From Trichoplax adhaerens (lineage: Eukaryota; Placozoa; Uniplacotomia; Trichoplacea; Trichoplacidae): 64,000 nucleotides of DNA. The notes beneath the pieces were generated by a model. That model had not been told where the DNA came from. It did not search any database and saw nothing but the letters and a program-made list of their open reading frames with translations. This document shows positions 24,763-37,986 of the stretch, piece by piece. Both the position numbers and the translations under genes were made by a program. The first letter of the stretch is position 1; the number at the start of each line of letters is the position of its first letter. The DNA lies in NCBI RefSeq assembly GCF_000150275.1, contig NW_002060947.1, positions 5,070,702-5,134,701 of the forward strand, written 5' to 3'.

Positions 24763-25698
24763 TCAAAGCGATCTAAACTTTCGAAGAATAGCTCCGGACT
24801 TCTCTCTTATGTTGCCATCAAATCTTAAATATAGCAATGGATTAACTACACTAATGGCCGTTGTTGTAGCAAATGATACAAATATCAATGCATATAATAT
24901 ATCACTAGTTTTCTTAACATCTAGTAAAGATTTTTGAGATATCGCTAAAGCAATGCTTGAGACCCAAAATGGCCAAGTTACTAGCGAGCTTACACTTGCA
25001 ATAGTAATAAATGCTTTGGTGTATTTTTTCTTTTGTAATCGTAGTTGCTGCAACTGCTCCCGGAATGATTCACCAGGTTGTACATGGCCTCGCATGTAAA
25101 TAATTATTCTGCTATAACAAACTATCAAAACAATTCCAGGAATAAAATAAAAGACCACAGCAGCAGTTACAAAGTAAAATGCTACTAATTGGGTTACTGA
25201 TGGAATATCACACAATTTAACATCGCTAGGGTAGACAGTAGCAATAAAAAGGGATGGTATTGCTACTAATATTGCTACGCAACAAATTATCATTTCAGCT
25301 AAGACCAACACTCTGATCTTATGAACACGATAGAATTGAGAGAGTGGTCTCATAATAGCCATATATCGATCTGCACTTACCAAACTTATGGTTAAAATAC
25401 TAATACCATAGGAAAATAAAATAGTAAAAACTGACATCTTACATAACATATTACCCAAATTAAAACTAATATTGCCAGTAATTGATATAGAATAACTAAT
25501 TACCGACGTAACGTTAGAAATAATATCAGAAATGACGCACACTCGAACTAAATAGTAACTCGTCTTAAAAAATATTTTATCGCTTAATAAGATATAGAAC
25601 ATGTAAATATTAGCCAATAAACCAAGAATAGAAAGTGGTACAGCGGCTGCGTGGGCAACATTAATCAACCATGCAGTATCAGGCTTAGAATTGTTCAT
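24763..25698 (-). CDS. Class A (rhodopsin-like) GPCR, intact, receptor A
   Basis: Single-exon seven-transmembrane receptor of 311 residues; signals through heterotrimeric G proteins at the plasma membrane. Seen: N-glycosylation site MNNS at the N terminus, TM1 GLLANI (conserved Asn), TM2 VISD (conserved Asp), a Cys at the start of TM3 (NMLCKM) and SADRYMAI (DRY). ECL2 has YPSDVKLCDIP, with the partner Cys. TM5 is YFIPGIVLIVCY, followed by HVQPGE, TM6 SLVTWPFW and TM7 SVVNPLLYLRF (NPxxY). Helix-8-like FDGNIREK follows. It lies first in the array; its 3' end faces CEP57. TM6 has TWPF in place of CWxP, as in its neighbours. Ligand unknown. Confidence 0.93.
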   Translation of the reverse strand: MNNSKPDTAWLINVAHAAAVPLSILGLLANIYMFYILLSDKIFFKTSYYLVRVCVISDIISNVTSVISYSISITGNISFNLGNMLCKMSVFTILFSYGISILTISLVSADRYMAIMRPLSQFYRVHKIRVLVLAEMIICCVAILVAIPSLFIATVYPSDVKLCDIPSVTQLVAFYFVTAAVVFYFIPGIVLIVCYSRIIIYMRGHVQPGESFREQLQQLRLQKKKYTKAFITIASVSSLVTWPFWVSSIALAISQKSLLDVKKTSDILYALIFVSFATTTAISVVNPLLYLRFDGNIREKSGAILRKFRSL

Positions 25699-28600
25699 TA
25701 TATATATTCACAAAAATTGACATCATTCTGTAATAGAAGAATACCATTATTATTAATGATTTATTTTAGGCGTATCAAATCATGGTCCTGCATGAACGAG
25801 AAACTACCATGATATTCGCGGCTAAAGCATACTGAACTTAGTAATCTCATAAGAAGTTAGAAGTTAGATAATGCGATAGAATACGGTATATTACGAAAAG
25901 ACGAGCGAATATATCCTGGAAATTATGTAAAGAACAGTCTAAAAATAATTCCGATAAATCTACAGTAAAAGCAATCTGAAGCGTACTTAAATCTGGGTGG
26001 AGTTAGCGATCAACGCAGAAACATTCCTTAAAAACAGTACAGTAATCAGATGGATCTAATACTGAATCTCTCCTGCGACAGTTACAAAATTTTGTATAAG
26101 CTATCGAATGAAAATTCTTAGCATCATATGAAACGAATGATAAATAAAAATCCTTAAGTGCAGATTTGATTTTGATAAAAGTAGTTTTCAGCTCCGAATA
26201 TAATACTGTACTAAGGTATTCTAAGTTTCTAACCAAGATAGTTTTTAAAGTTCATCATGAATTTATAAGGCTATTTAGTAACATAGGATCATAGAATATC
26301 AGAATATTGATTTTATCAGGGGTCTTTATTTGTGTTCAGGTATACTAGTTATTAAATAAAAGTCGAATCATTAGCTTAGAAATTGTACGATCGTGAATAT
26401 ATAAGCTATTTTCTTGTCAATTGGAAGGCTATGCCACTTTACTATCCAAACTTGATTGCTTAATTATTACTAGTAGCATTCAATTTTATATGAATATAAA
26501 ACTCAGTGCAGACTAAAGAATTTATGAAAGTCAGAATCGTAGCTTCATGAAAATAAGTATAACAGAGGCTGTAAAAATCAAGAAATAAACTGAATATTTT
26601 AGAGCACGAGGCATAATAAGGTAATCTATATTTAATGATTATGATATGTTTATTAATAGTAACAAGAAGGCTCCATTTATTTAATAGGCAAACTTTTTAT
26701 TTAAACTTGAAAATTAAAATTTTAACTTTATTATGTATGAGAAATAGCTAGTGAAATTAATAACCTTTTTCTTGTTTGCATCAAAGTAGATTTAATATTT
26801 AATAAACGGTAAAATCTTATCGAGCTGATTTAAAAATTTTCTCATATATAATAGAAATTGATTAGGGAATGGGATAATTAGCCCCTCTATCTCTCGTGTT
26901 TGTCATTTAGTTATTATTGCTTGAGATTTTCATATCGGAAAACGATGCACTGTGAAACTTTGCTCATTTTAAAAGTCGATTGTTGAAGATTGTAAACTAT
27001 GACTAAATATAACTTACATCAGCTTAAAGATTTTATCGCTTGGGTTTACATCGTTAATGTTAGAAAATTCGCGGTTGTATAAGAAATCGTATTTTTTAAT
27101 TAGTATCTATTTCTTAAGAAGAATTAACCTATGAAATATCGTAGTCTTTATATATCTAAGCATAAATGATGTACAGGTTCTTAAATGACGGTACCTTTGT
27201 GAATTCATCTACTGTAATCCTAACAGAGTTAGTAATTGAGAAATTATAATACATGATGTAATGAAGGAATGAATAAAGATTTGAGAAAAAAGCATAAATA
27301 CGCTAAGATTCCTTTATAAACCTACAGCAACGAGCACTACAATGGTCCATTTCTATGATAAAATAGCATTCTTCGTCTGGTTAGTAATAGAGCCAGGCAA
27401 TTTAGCCAAAATAAAGACTCCTATCACGATAGAATATACCAAATTAACGCACTAGATTAAAACAAAATTCTCAAATAAGTTAATAATGACCAGCGGGATT
27501 TATTCCTGTTAGCAAGTTACTATTGATATAATTGATAAATAATTTAACAAATTATATACCTAGCAATGAAATAAGTATGCCATTTAAGGAATCATTCCTA
27601 GGACAAGATTAGCTAAAAGTGAATAATAAACAGCAACTATAGTCTGATTTATATTACATCAATTACAATAAAATGATGACGTTTGATATACAATATTTGC
27701 TATTAAAGCATTAATTAAAGCATTAACAGCCAATACGTATTGACAATTTGTTAAATTGTTTATATCAGATATTGACGGGTTATGATCTAGTAAAGAGTAT
27801 TATAATAGTTTGTTACGTAAATTATACCTATTATCTGCTATTTTTTATAATTTCTATGATACAGGACTGCGTAAATAAGCGAATGGTAATTTTATATACG
27901 TGTAACGTTCTAGATGGGCTTTCATAGAATTAGCCTGAAAATTGAAATATACAGTATTTTAACTCTTCCCCGGCATACTTAATAGATATTCGTATTTTAT
28001 ATGTATAAAGTAATATACATTATATTGTAATTATTCGCTATCTCATAGTCCTTAGTTATCGATATAAATCTATAAAATAAATATTCGGGCCGTTTGGTCC
28101 TGTCGAAGACCACTTCCTGACAAACTTACTGGGTCTAACATGTCGTAGTTACTTTGAGTTGTTTCTATAGTTTAATATCCTAATCTGTGACAAGATCTTG
28201 TAAGGATATAGTACTGCTACTATAACGCCCAAGTACTATCTTCTAAAGACTCGCAAACACTATATACAATACTATAATCTGTAATACAATTTTATTAAAT
28301 GAACTCTCTAATGCTATCTAGCAAGATAAAATTAAATGAATTAGATCTTATTGCCTTGGTATTTTCCATAATCTACCCAACAGAATATCAAACATAAACT
28401 TTTGATAAAGTAGCAGATGCATTTACTTAACTAAAATTATTAAAACTATATATCACTGCAAATGCACTTGATTATATACGTACATACTGCAAATGTGCAA
28501 ACAAAAATTAATTAAATTTATGATGAAATTCAATCAAATTATAGACTTAGTCTTCTTCTTGGTGATATTATTTGCAGCTTTATTAGACAATTTCGAAATA

Positions 28601-31600
28601 AAAGTCTATGACCCTCAACATAGTGTAATGAAATGAAAAGTGTAGAGATCAAGCTGCAAAACTATAATAAACTTTGATTCTACTTTCGTTGCATTCCGGT
28701 CGACTTAACGAAACTTTGACACCAAATAAAATTTGGGGAAATAATCGAACAACAATTTATCACGAAAAATCGGAGAAGTATAAACCGAATAACCTTACAA
28801 ATACTTAACTTTAAGTATTAATAAAATAGGTGACAGACTTAAAGACTGTCAACAACCAAATAACCTTTCAAAAAGAAGAACGTTTTTAACTTACGACAAT
28901 TCGACCCCGAAGGCCTTTTAAATTCAACAAATTCTTCAAAAGAATCTTCTTCTACTCTCCCTCTAATTTTCTAATTGCACTATCATTTATAGGCTTCGTA
29001 GAGCCGTCAGAGGTATTTAAAACTTAACATTTACTAACCAATCGCTCTTAGATTCGTTTTAGAAAACTACTTTGCACCATTTAAGAAAACAAAAATCATT
29101 CAAAGTTCAGACACAATTTACCCTATGATTCCCTTACAAACACTATAAACCAACAAGTTAACTATAAAATACACCAAACTTCACTTCTAACATAATTTCT
29201 ATCATTAATACATTATAAAAGTCTAAGAATCAACCTTTAAACATCAAGATTTAATCGTAAAAATAATAGTCTAACTACTTAACAATCAACACAACCTCTA
29301 CCAATTTCCATCTTATTTTCTGTTTTCTTAGCTAAACTTTCCTAATGTGACTTTCATGTCACGTTATAAAGTTCCAAAATTTCAAATTCACAACAAAAAG
29401 TTCAAATTTCAAAAATCGACTCCTACGATATTTTTCATAAACTAAAATCCAAAAATTAATACCGAAAAATTAAAACAGATAAATTAATACAGGAAAATTA
29501 TATCGGACATAAATCCGACCGGTTCCGAAATCCCAATCCGAAAAATCCGGATTTTATAAAGATCACAGTAATCGCTTATCAAGAAATTTTATATGACTAC
29601 TACGACTACTTTTTTTACATTAGTATCGCTTAGTATTGACAGTTGATGTTTTAGCATCAGGTTGTACGGTAACTGTACGATTATAGAATACATTACAGTA
29701 CTTTACTGTCATGTTATAAATCCCCTTTCTCTATGGATAGGGTTTTGTTACGAAATCAAATTCATTTACAATTTGAATAGACGATCAAACGCCCTTTCTT
29801 TAGATTAGGCAATTGCTCTAGGGCTACTTCTATAGTAATCTATGTAATAGCTTGTAAAATAATGAAGAAGAAAAGATGGCGACATGATGATTTGGCAGGG
29901 TAAAACTTGAAGACACTATCACTTTATAAGTATTTCTATAGTAAAATACTACTAGTTACATACTAAAAGCTATAAAGGACTCTGCTTTTAGTCCTTTACT
30001 ACAATAGGTTCAAATTTTATTTATTAAAGCATTCATTCATCTAGCCCATAACATTGCCCAAATATTGAATTTTTATGATTGCATGGTTAGACTGTTCACC
30101 TAATTATCCAATTAATACGAACACAAATCATGTTTCCAAGACTGCGTGAACTATGCCATATGGCGGAAATGTAGCAATAAAGAAATTCCAATTCTAAAAT
30201 GATGAACTTATTAGAAGATATATTGATAATTTCATATATGTGATCGATTGCTAAAACTGTTGCAAAAACAAATGTTTATATATATATTGTGGCTCCACTA
30301 GAATTAGGAGTATAAGTTCAATTATGCTGTGCCCTTATATCCAAATAATGGTTAATTAGGTGCAATTAAAATTTAGCATAAGGGACTTTATAGCCAGTAA
30401 GTCAATTTATTTAATAGCAATTATCATATATTTAGCAGACACAACAATGCCTTTTATAAATATAGCTGTATATCATCTTTTCGTATCTATTTAACCAATC
30501 GTTACAGATATTACAGTAAAATGTATTATTCTCTATTATATGGATTACCCATCATTTGGATATTTTATAATGTTCTGATGTTTTAATTGGCTTCCTTACA
30601 CTGATTCTCAAATCATAAAATAACATACCTTACTTGGAGCCATTTGTCAGGTATCATCTAAATTTGAAATAGAATAGCTATCATTTAACTAGATGTAACT
30701 GCAAGCCTGTTCCACATGCTTTTGTATTGAAGAAACCTTTATAATTAACCCGTATTCTAGTCCTTTACATCCTTAATTAAAAATTTTGAAGACTAATAGA
30801 ACAAGCATAATATATCCAATTTATTTAATTTATCTAACTAAATTACCTCCTCGAAGCATTAATACAATTCGAACTTTGATAACGAATAAGATAGTAACAA
30901 ATGTCTATTTGCAGTTTATTCGCTTAACCGACTTGCCTTAGAGCTAGGTTTCAGAATTTGTCAACTATTAGAACATGTACATTGTTTGTGCGTATTTTGA
31001 ACTTTCTTGAGCCCTCAATGCCACACATATTTTATTATCATCCCCAATTAATTGAAAGGCTATACTACGAAATATCAATTTCTGCATAGTCTGGTTATCT
31101 ACCTAGCTTTCCCAGAGTATTATTTTAACCATGGTTGTTTCTCAAGAAATATTTTTAGAGCTATCTGAGTAAGTAGACTTTAAAGTTATCTAAAGGTCCA
31201 TCAAAACTCTGCAGCAAGTCATAAATCATTATAAATACACAAAATCAACTTAAATAATTTACATTTTGTGAGAATCAAGTACAAGCAGTCGATATCATAT
31301 TACCAATTCAGTTAAAGGACAGCGATTAATGATATAATAAAACGAAAGCGAAAGATTTGCGAAGTCTATCAGAAATTTTCTCGTATGTGGCCAACAACTA
31401 AGACAATATCGACGTAACACAATTTGTAAAATTATTACTATTTGCTGCTAGCACTTCGTAAAATAAGCCTGAAGTAATACTTGTTTGCTTCTTTCTAAAT
31501 TAAATGTTAGTACGATTACATTATATTTTATTAGATCGATAAATTAGATACTATTTCAAAATATGATATGAGTTTGATTACGAACTTATACCTTTGAAAT

Positions 31601-32302
31601 TTTTGGAAGCTGTCCAGTTTTTTTATTCTAAAACTATCACAAAGATAAACTGTGCTAATTATTACTGAAGTAGATTATAAAAGTAAATGCTACGCAGACC
31701 ACTTCTGTCTAATGTCCTTAAATGATTTCTGCGTAAAATCTACACTGTATCTAACATGGCTATCCTAAGCGGCAAGTTATCGACGGGTATGCCACTGCAA
31801 TAATTGGTAAAGTGAGGTTAAGTTTTCGCATTGTTAAATTTTGAATTTTTCTATAAGAAAAATATTGCAGGCTTAACATAATTTTTAAATACTTCGGCAT
31901 GAATAAATGTCAGAGCGATAACCGGTGTTGTATGTAAAACTATCAAGATACATAGCTGTAATAAAGTGTCTTACAGTAACTGTCTTAGTCAAATAGTTTT
32001 CTCTAAAATGCTTTTATTACAAGGTTTTAGGAATAGTAGAGCAATGATTAATTACTACAAGAATCTAGTCCAAAATTTGCAGTATTCCGAGCTCAAAGTG
32101 GAGTGAAGTCTCTTTTTTCTATATACTGTAAGATCATCTCCGCAGTTCTTAGATATTTTAGCAAAGTCCATTTATGATAACTTAATTAATCTACAATTAG
32201 GCTTGAGTCATCAAGCAGAATACTTTCCTAAAATAGGACATCATTATCTTCTACTTTCCTTAAATTGATGGATTATAATAGTCATTGGTATTAGTTGACC
32301 TC
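25699..32302. other. Long spacer between receptors A and B
   Basis: About 6.6 kb of AT-rich DNA with no recognisable gene. A 77-codon open frame at 26,003-26,236 (-) has no known similarity. The stretch at about 28,900-29,400 has strong strand asymmetry (listed separately). No remnant of the receptor TM7 or DRY motifs was found by eye on either strand. Confidence 0.45.
28900..29480. other. C-over-G skewed AC-rich tract
   Basis: On the + strand C greatly exceeds G over several hundred bases; bases 29,161-29,220 contain no G at all. A hairpin-like GTGAC-TTTCAT-GTCAC lies at about 29,347-29,362. A CCGG/TCCGG-rich short motif block (AATCCGAAAAATCCGGATTT) follows at about 29,536. The neighbouring spacer does not show this bias. 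No open frame or known element explains it. Confidence 0.6.
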
Positions 32303-33230
32303 TTAAGTAGAACCATTAATTTTTTCTGATATTGCTATCAAATTTAAATATAGAAACGGATCAACAACTTTAATTGCGGTGGTAACAGCGAATGATACAC
32401 GTGCTAAAAAAATACCAGAGTAAACCTAACTGGCGAACTTGGCGCAATGATTTGGTGTAATTGCCATACCTATACTTGTCGCCCAAATGGCCAGATAGTT
32501 AATACACGCACGAACGCTGCTGTGATTGACATCGTGGATTGAATAACTTTTCGCTTTATTAAATTTTGTTCGGCTGTCTGCTGAAGTTGTGAACCAGGCT
32601 TAATATAATTTTTTATGTGAAATTTAATTTTATTGTATACTGCTATAAGAAATATTACTGGTATAAAATATAAAACAACCGAGTTTACGATAAAGTAGAG
32701 GGCAGTTACTGAATTTGCGGTTGGAAAATCACAAAATATTGTTTCATCCGGATATGTACCTACAAACATTAAAGCCGGCACTGCCATACTAAGCGATATA
32801 CAGCAAGCCACTATTTGTAATAGTAATATGAGACGTTTTTTATTTCGACGATAGAATCCAGACATTGGTTTAACAATCGCAATATAACGATCGATACTTA
32901 TAATCTATAATATCATAATCGATATACCGTGCGATATCAAAATGATGAAATTAAACTCGCGATAAAGTATTATACCACGGTGGAATTGGACTTGTGATAC
33001 GGATCCTATAATGAACGCTATACTAGATGCACTTGTAGATGCGATATAGGATAGAATAAAGGAACGTATTAGATAATAAGTCGTCTTACGAAAATTTCCA
33101 TCAGAGATAAGAATATAAAGAATGAATAAATTCGCTATTAGCCAATAGTAGTCATCGGGATAGCGGATAGATACGTTATGCCTCTAAATAATACGTAATC
33201 GATAGTGCTATTTTCGCTCGATTTGTTCAT
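32303..33230 (-). pseudogene. Class A GPCR pseudogene, receptor B
   Basis: Same family as receptor A. It starts MNKSSENSTIDYV at 33,230. A one-base loss near 33,150 breaks the TM1 motif (AIPMTTIG, then LIANLFILYILISDG in another frame). A TAG at 32,905-32,907 sits immediately before IISIDRYIAIVKPMSGFYRR. TM4, ECL2 (YPDETIFCDFP) and TM5 are open. After TIWPF a further base is missing, then an in-frame TAG follows AITPNHCAKFAS. TM7 reads DPFLYL with the helix-8 motif (FDSNIRK) in a third frame. That makes at least three frame breaks and two stops, so it is not a working receptor. Confidence 0.93.
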
Positions 33231-34342
33231 GATGGAATCAATCTTGATCAAAATCAATGTAGAATAAATTAAATAAGCATGAAGATAAAGATAGCAAGAT
33301 GGATCTTGTCGACAGTATAACTCTAGACTAAAGTAATTGAAAATGTTTCTCTATCTTGATCATAATACAAATAAACGAATTCAATAAACGTCTCCGTACA
33401 AGCTTTTAACGAGAATTTGGATATCAAATCCAAATGTTAAAACGATAATCAATCGATGGGTTTCTTCTGAAAGTATTTATAAATAATTTACCAGCAAATG
33501 TCTTGTAGATAAATCTTAAGTCATGATCAAGTAAATAGGATAAATATTTGTAGAATTTAATATAGTACGCGTATGTAAGATTTTTTTGGATTAGAAAATA
33601 AAGGAGATATAACTATTTGAAAAGCCGATTGTTGTTGGTAAAGCATAGCCTGCAAATTACCCCTTTACTTAGTTCAAATACAATAAATTACCGAATGATG
33701 GAACTCCTTAAATAGATAAAAGAATAAAACTCTATAATAAGCAACATTAAAAATTGATACAGGATTTATGCAACCTTGGCAAGACATTTTTGATACGATA
33801 ACATTGAGTTACGTTATTGCAATAAATCTATTTAAGAATTGCTATATCTAATATTAAATTTTAATACATTATCTACATCAATAGCAGATAAGTAGAGGAT
33901 GGGTTAGGTAGTCATCCTAGTATGATAGATGAGTCGTCTAATTTACCGTCTTAACAACGTTATTTTGTAAATACGTGCTTCCGTTCATCATTTAGACAAT
34001 AAAGTGTATGCGTAGGCAATATGTTGTTGAACTGAGAAAACGTAATATTGGTAGAAATTCTTTGAAAAAAATGAAAATAATATTGATATTTCTGGAGCTA
34101 TTCGTTATTAATTATAATGGAGCATGATGTTAAAAACAGAATTTTTAATATTACTACAGTATATTTGATCCAGTTCAGCGTATTAAATATTTTTTTACAA
34201 TCAATTTTAAGAATTGAGTGCTTTAAGTTAATTTTTCTGTAACTTAGTGAGTTGAAAACATTCACTCCGGATATTCAGTTTTTAAAGGTGCGTATAACTC
34301 CAAGTCACATTATAACTCTATTGATAAAAGTTAGCGTGATGT
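33231..34342. other. Spacer between receptor B and repeat copy 1
   Basis: AT-rich, no gene or repeat recognised. Confidence 0.45.
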
Positions 34343-34972
34343 TGTCACAAAACAGCTTCGCAACAAGATAACGTAATGTACGATCAGTAAGCCAATTCCT
34401 TGAGTCACGTATCAAAGAACGATATCTGCACTATCAGAAACACTTTTGCTATACTAGCAGACTACACAAAGACTTAAAACGCCTCGTATTTTACATTAAA
34501 CACTAAGTTTAAGAATCCACGTTATTACACGATATACTACATTTATATACCATTCCTCAATAGTTTATGAGCCATAGTTAGTACGATTAACTTTGGAATC
34601 ATTCACTGAATTAGATATTAATTTTAGCTACTGCTCCCTTAATCCAGACAACAGTACTTACGAACATAGACATCTGATGACTAATACAGAATAGTCAGAT
34701 TACGATTTGTCCTATCACGGGACATTTCCACAATAATTTACAATCTACCATAAGTAAGTTACAATCACAATGATTCGAACTGTAAGTAGATGATTTGCAT
34801 TCCCTATTATAACTATTAATTTCAGTATGTGTATATGTATCACTGTCATAAAAAGTCAGTGCTATATTAAAACACAGTATATCCAAATTAGGAGTTAAAT
34901 AAATAAGGATAGGCTAACAGAATTATCTTAATATAGATACTTCCTACTCTAATACAGTATATAACACTGTCA
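34343..34972 (+). repeat. Interspersed repeat, about 630 bp, copy 1
   Basis: Begins TGTCACAAAACAGCTTCGCA and ends ACAGTATATAACACTGTCA. It aligns nearly end to end with copies at 46,875 and 56,496. No terminal inverted repeat; the hexamer TGTCAC or a variant occurs at both ends as a direct repeat. On the minus strand it carries GTTCGAATC, a match to the Pol III B-box consensus, and ATGCAAAT. A 63-codon open frame on its minus strand (34,695-34,886) is also open in copy 2, but I see no domain in it. Family unknown. Confidence 0.9.
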
Positions 34973-36945
34973 AAGATGTGTACTAATTGTATGAATTTTG
35001 TTACGATCCATAGCTAAACGAAAAGTCATCACAAAAGATATGGATAATCTTGACGTACCTACTGAAAGCGTAATTGTATTAGAACATAAACTACTACCAG
35101 AAAGTACGCAAAAAATAAAATACCAATTATACCAACAACTTGGGTAGTATCGATCGATTTTTAGGATTTTTAGGTGATAAATTAAGAATTATCCCCGATA
35201 ATAGCATGTTACATTGAGTGAAGCGTAAAATTCTTTATATTGTCTTTCGAAATACTGAAATTTGACAGAACTATAACTTCAGCAGTACTTTTCGCTCGGG
35301 TATTTCAATATAATTTGAAAAAGTAAGGTAATTCATTATGCTACCTACCGGAAATTGTTTATGACTTCACGAAGTAAGATAAGCTCAGATTTAAATATCT
35401 GATACCGATTGTGGTGTTAAAAAATCATAATCTATGCAGATATTCCACATTACGCCTTTTAAATTTTTGTAGGTATGCAATTATTATAGTTAAACTAAAA
35501 ATGTTATATTATCAACGGAATAAATTTTTTAACCTAATTAGGAAGTATTACCTAATCAGTTTAGCAAAACTTAGACAAGACAATAGCTAGGTTGCTTATA
35601 AATTGGCTTTTGTAGGATACCATAAATGTTGAAAGAGAATATCTTGGCAGCTAGTCTCTAAAAGGGGAAATTTACTATTATCAGAATATATATCGTACAA
35701 TGAAAAGTTCTGGGCTGGATAAGAGTGCTCAGTCAGTTTCAGAAGCAAGAGTTTATGAGTTGCATATTATATAGATTATTGTTTTTATGTTGCTAATTAA
35801 TCTTAATCTACAGTTTATCTGAGGTACTGTATTTTAAATTTGTGTTTGTTATGAAAGTCCATAACGAAATCTTAGCAAATTTACAGTTCGGATCAAGTGT
35901 CATTAATATGACATGAAATCATCTAGGGGTTATAATAAATGAAGGGATAAATATCTTGTCTAATGCATCTTAAATGCCTTTATCATCCATTTAGATCTTG
36001 CAAATAGCAGAAATATCTTATCTAACGCATCTTTTCCCTTTATTATGAATTTAGTCGTTACCAATAGCTGAAATGATATAATTCATTACATTTTTTTAAC
36101 GTTCGTAAGGGAGATTAAGAGAGTGATAACGACTTTACCGCAAACAAATATTTAGTGAATGAATAAAATTTCGTTCTCATTCTACTTTTGTGACATAATA
36201 AACGTGTATAGAATTGAAACGCTATTTCCACTTCCTTCATTTGTACGAAAAAACCTTCAGTATCATACGTAAAATAGTTGTATTTACCATGTTTGTCAGC
36301 GATATTTTCTATAATTCAAGTATCAAATCAGTAGACGAAATTACAAACTATAACTATTATCATAATTTTCGGTAATATAACTATAAGTACCCTTTAATTA
36401 AATCAGGCAATGAGGAAGATATCCTTTTTTTTAGATTTCTTGATGAAAGAGTATGAAAGAGCTTGATTACTGTTTCAAGGGGTTTAAATATTTTCTGTAA
36501 CCTAATTAAAGAATTTTACGGAAGTGATCTGCCTGATATTTGCCATGGCTATCTTAATTAACTTTGTTAATATAAGAAGACCGAAAAAATATACAGTATG
36601 TACGTATGTCACTGCTACGAAAGAAACCAATAAGCATTCGCTCATTTGATGGAATATTTTTTACATAATTATTACTGTCGAATTTTGATGTAACACCAGA
36701 TATTCAAAAGATAATTGTAAAGACATTTGTTTCAATTAAAGTTGTAACAATGCTTTTACTGTTGACATCAATGCGCTCATAAGAGGATGCGATATATGAT
36801 GTTTCATGAGAGAATTACGCATTACACAATGCTTTCAATGTGTCTATCGATTTGACTTCAAATAAAAATTAAATGATAACAATATTTTCTATTTAAGTAA
36901 GCTATTAAAGACATTAAAACATTTTTGGACTAGATTAGACTAAGC
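34973..36945. other. Spacer upstream of receptor C
   Basis: No gene recognised. A short internal duplication, AAATATCTTGTCTAATGCATCTTAAATGC at about 35,950 and AAATATCTTATCTAACGCATCTTTTCCC at about 36,010, is seen. The promoter of receptor C (+) should lie at the right end. Confidence 0.4.
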
Positions 36946-37986
36946 ATGAATAATTCGTGTAAGAATTCTTGCTCTACAACATATTACCTTTCTTTAATCA
37001 TCTATCGATATCTTTGCTTGGGCGGTATTCCTCTGTCGTTGTTCGGATTAATAGCAAATTCACTGATACTATTTATATTATTCAGTGAAAGCTACTTTTA
37101 CAAAATCACGTACTACCTAATTCGTGTATCTGTTATATCAGACATATTAACTACGTTGGCAACATTAGTTATCTATATTACTGCATACAATTATAAAATA
37201 GATGAATATGCTGGTACATTTATTTGTCGAATAGGATTTTTCGTTGGCTTTACTTCATATGGTATATCGATGATGAATTTGGGTCTTATTGCAATTGATC
37301 GCTATTATATAATTGTGAGATCGATATCTCCACTTTACCGTCAATATCAGCGACGACTACTGATTTTTGGACAAGTAGCGGTTTGTCTAATGGTAATTTC
37401 TACCACAGTGCCCGTACTAAAATATCTTGAAGTTAACAGTAAATTAGCGTTGCTGTGCGATGTACCAGTGATTTCTATTTCTGAAGCCATCTATTTTTCA
37501 TTTTTAGTTGTTATTATCTATTTTATTCCTGTGATATTCATTTTTATTACTTATTGGAAGATTATTAATAATCGCATCAATTATCAGCGACCAGGACATA
37601 TGTCGCTGGAACAACGAAAAAGCAATGAATTAAAGAATAGAAAATTTGTCAAGATGTTAATTAGCATAACGTTATCTTATATCCTAACGACTTGGCCGTT
37701 TTTTGTAACAATCATAGGATTAATGATAACGCAAAGATCTCTTCGGCAACTAGCCTATAGTCATCTCGATTATTTCATACTGTCTACCGTATCTATTACA
37801 GCTACGACTGGTATTACTGTAATCAATCCACTTATATACATTCGATTTGATTCAAATATACGTAAAAAGACTATGGCTAAATTTAAGAAATTACAAATCT
37901 TCGCTACTGATACTGAGAATCTTTCAAACTTAAGAAGTACTGGAACGAATAATAGTATAAAATATAACAATTTTTTGAAATCTTAG
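36946..37986 (+). CDS. Class A GPCR, intact, receptor C (only + strand member)
   Basis: Single-exon receptor of 346 residues. The N terminus MNNSCKNSCS has a glycosylation site and extra Cys. Motifs in order: TM1 GLIANSLILFIL, TM2 VSVISDILTTLA, TM3 start FICRIGFF, then AIDRYYIIVRSISPLYRQYQ. ECL2 Cys is in LALLCDVP. TM5 YFIPVIFIFITY is followed by INYQRPGHMS, TM6 ILTTWPFFVT, ITQRSLRQL, TM7 TVINPLIYIRFDSNIRKK and a tail of about 35 residues with several Ser/Thr. ECL2 lacks the YPD sequence common in the neighbours. Orientation opposite to all other array members implies a local inversion or an inverted duplication. Confidence 0.94.
   Translation: MNNSCKNSCSTTYYLSLIIYRYLCLGGIPLSLFGLIANSLILFILFSESYFYKITYYLIRVSVISDILTTLATLVIYITAYNYKIDEYAGTFICRIGFFVGFTSYGISMMNLGLIAIDRYYIIVRSISPLYRQYQRRLLIFGQVAVCLMVISTTVPVLKYLEVNSKLALLCDVPVISISEAIYFSFLVVIIYFIPVIFIFITYWKIINNRINYQRPGHMSLEQRKSNELKNRKFVKMLISITLSYILTTWPFFVTIIGLMITQRSLRQLAYSHLDYFILSTVSITATTGITVINPLIYIRFDSNIRKKTMAKFKKLQIFATDTENLSNLRSTGTNNSIKYNNFLKS

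Noticed and set aside
34770-34778. tRNA gene suggested by GTTCGAATC on the minus strand
   Set aside because: No A-box at the right spacing and no cloverleaf could be formed; kept only as a B-box-like motif.
34695-34886. 63-codon open frame repeated at 47,226-47,417, as a possible small protein family
   Set aside because: It is the reverse strand of the 630-bp repeat, and the third copy (about 56,970) has an indel that breaks it.
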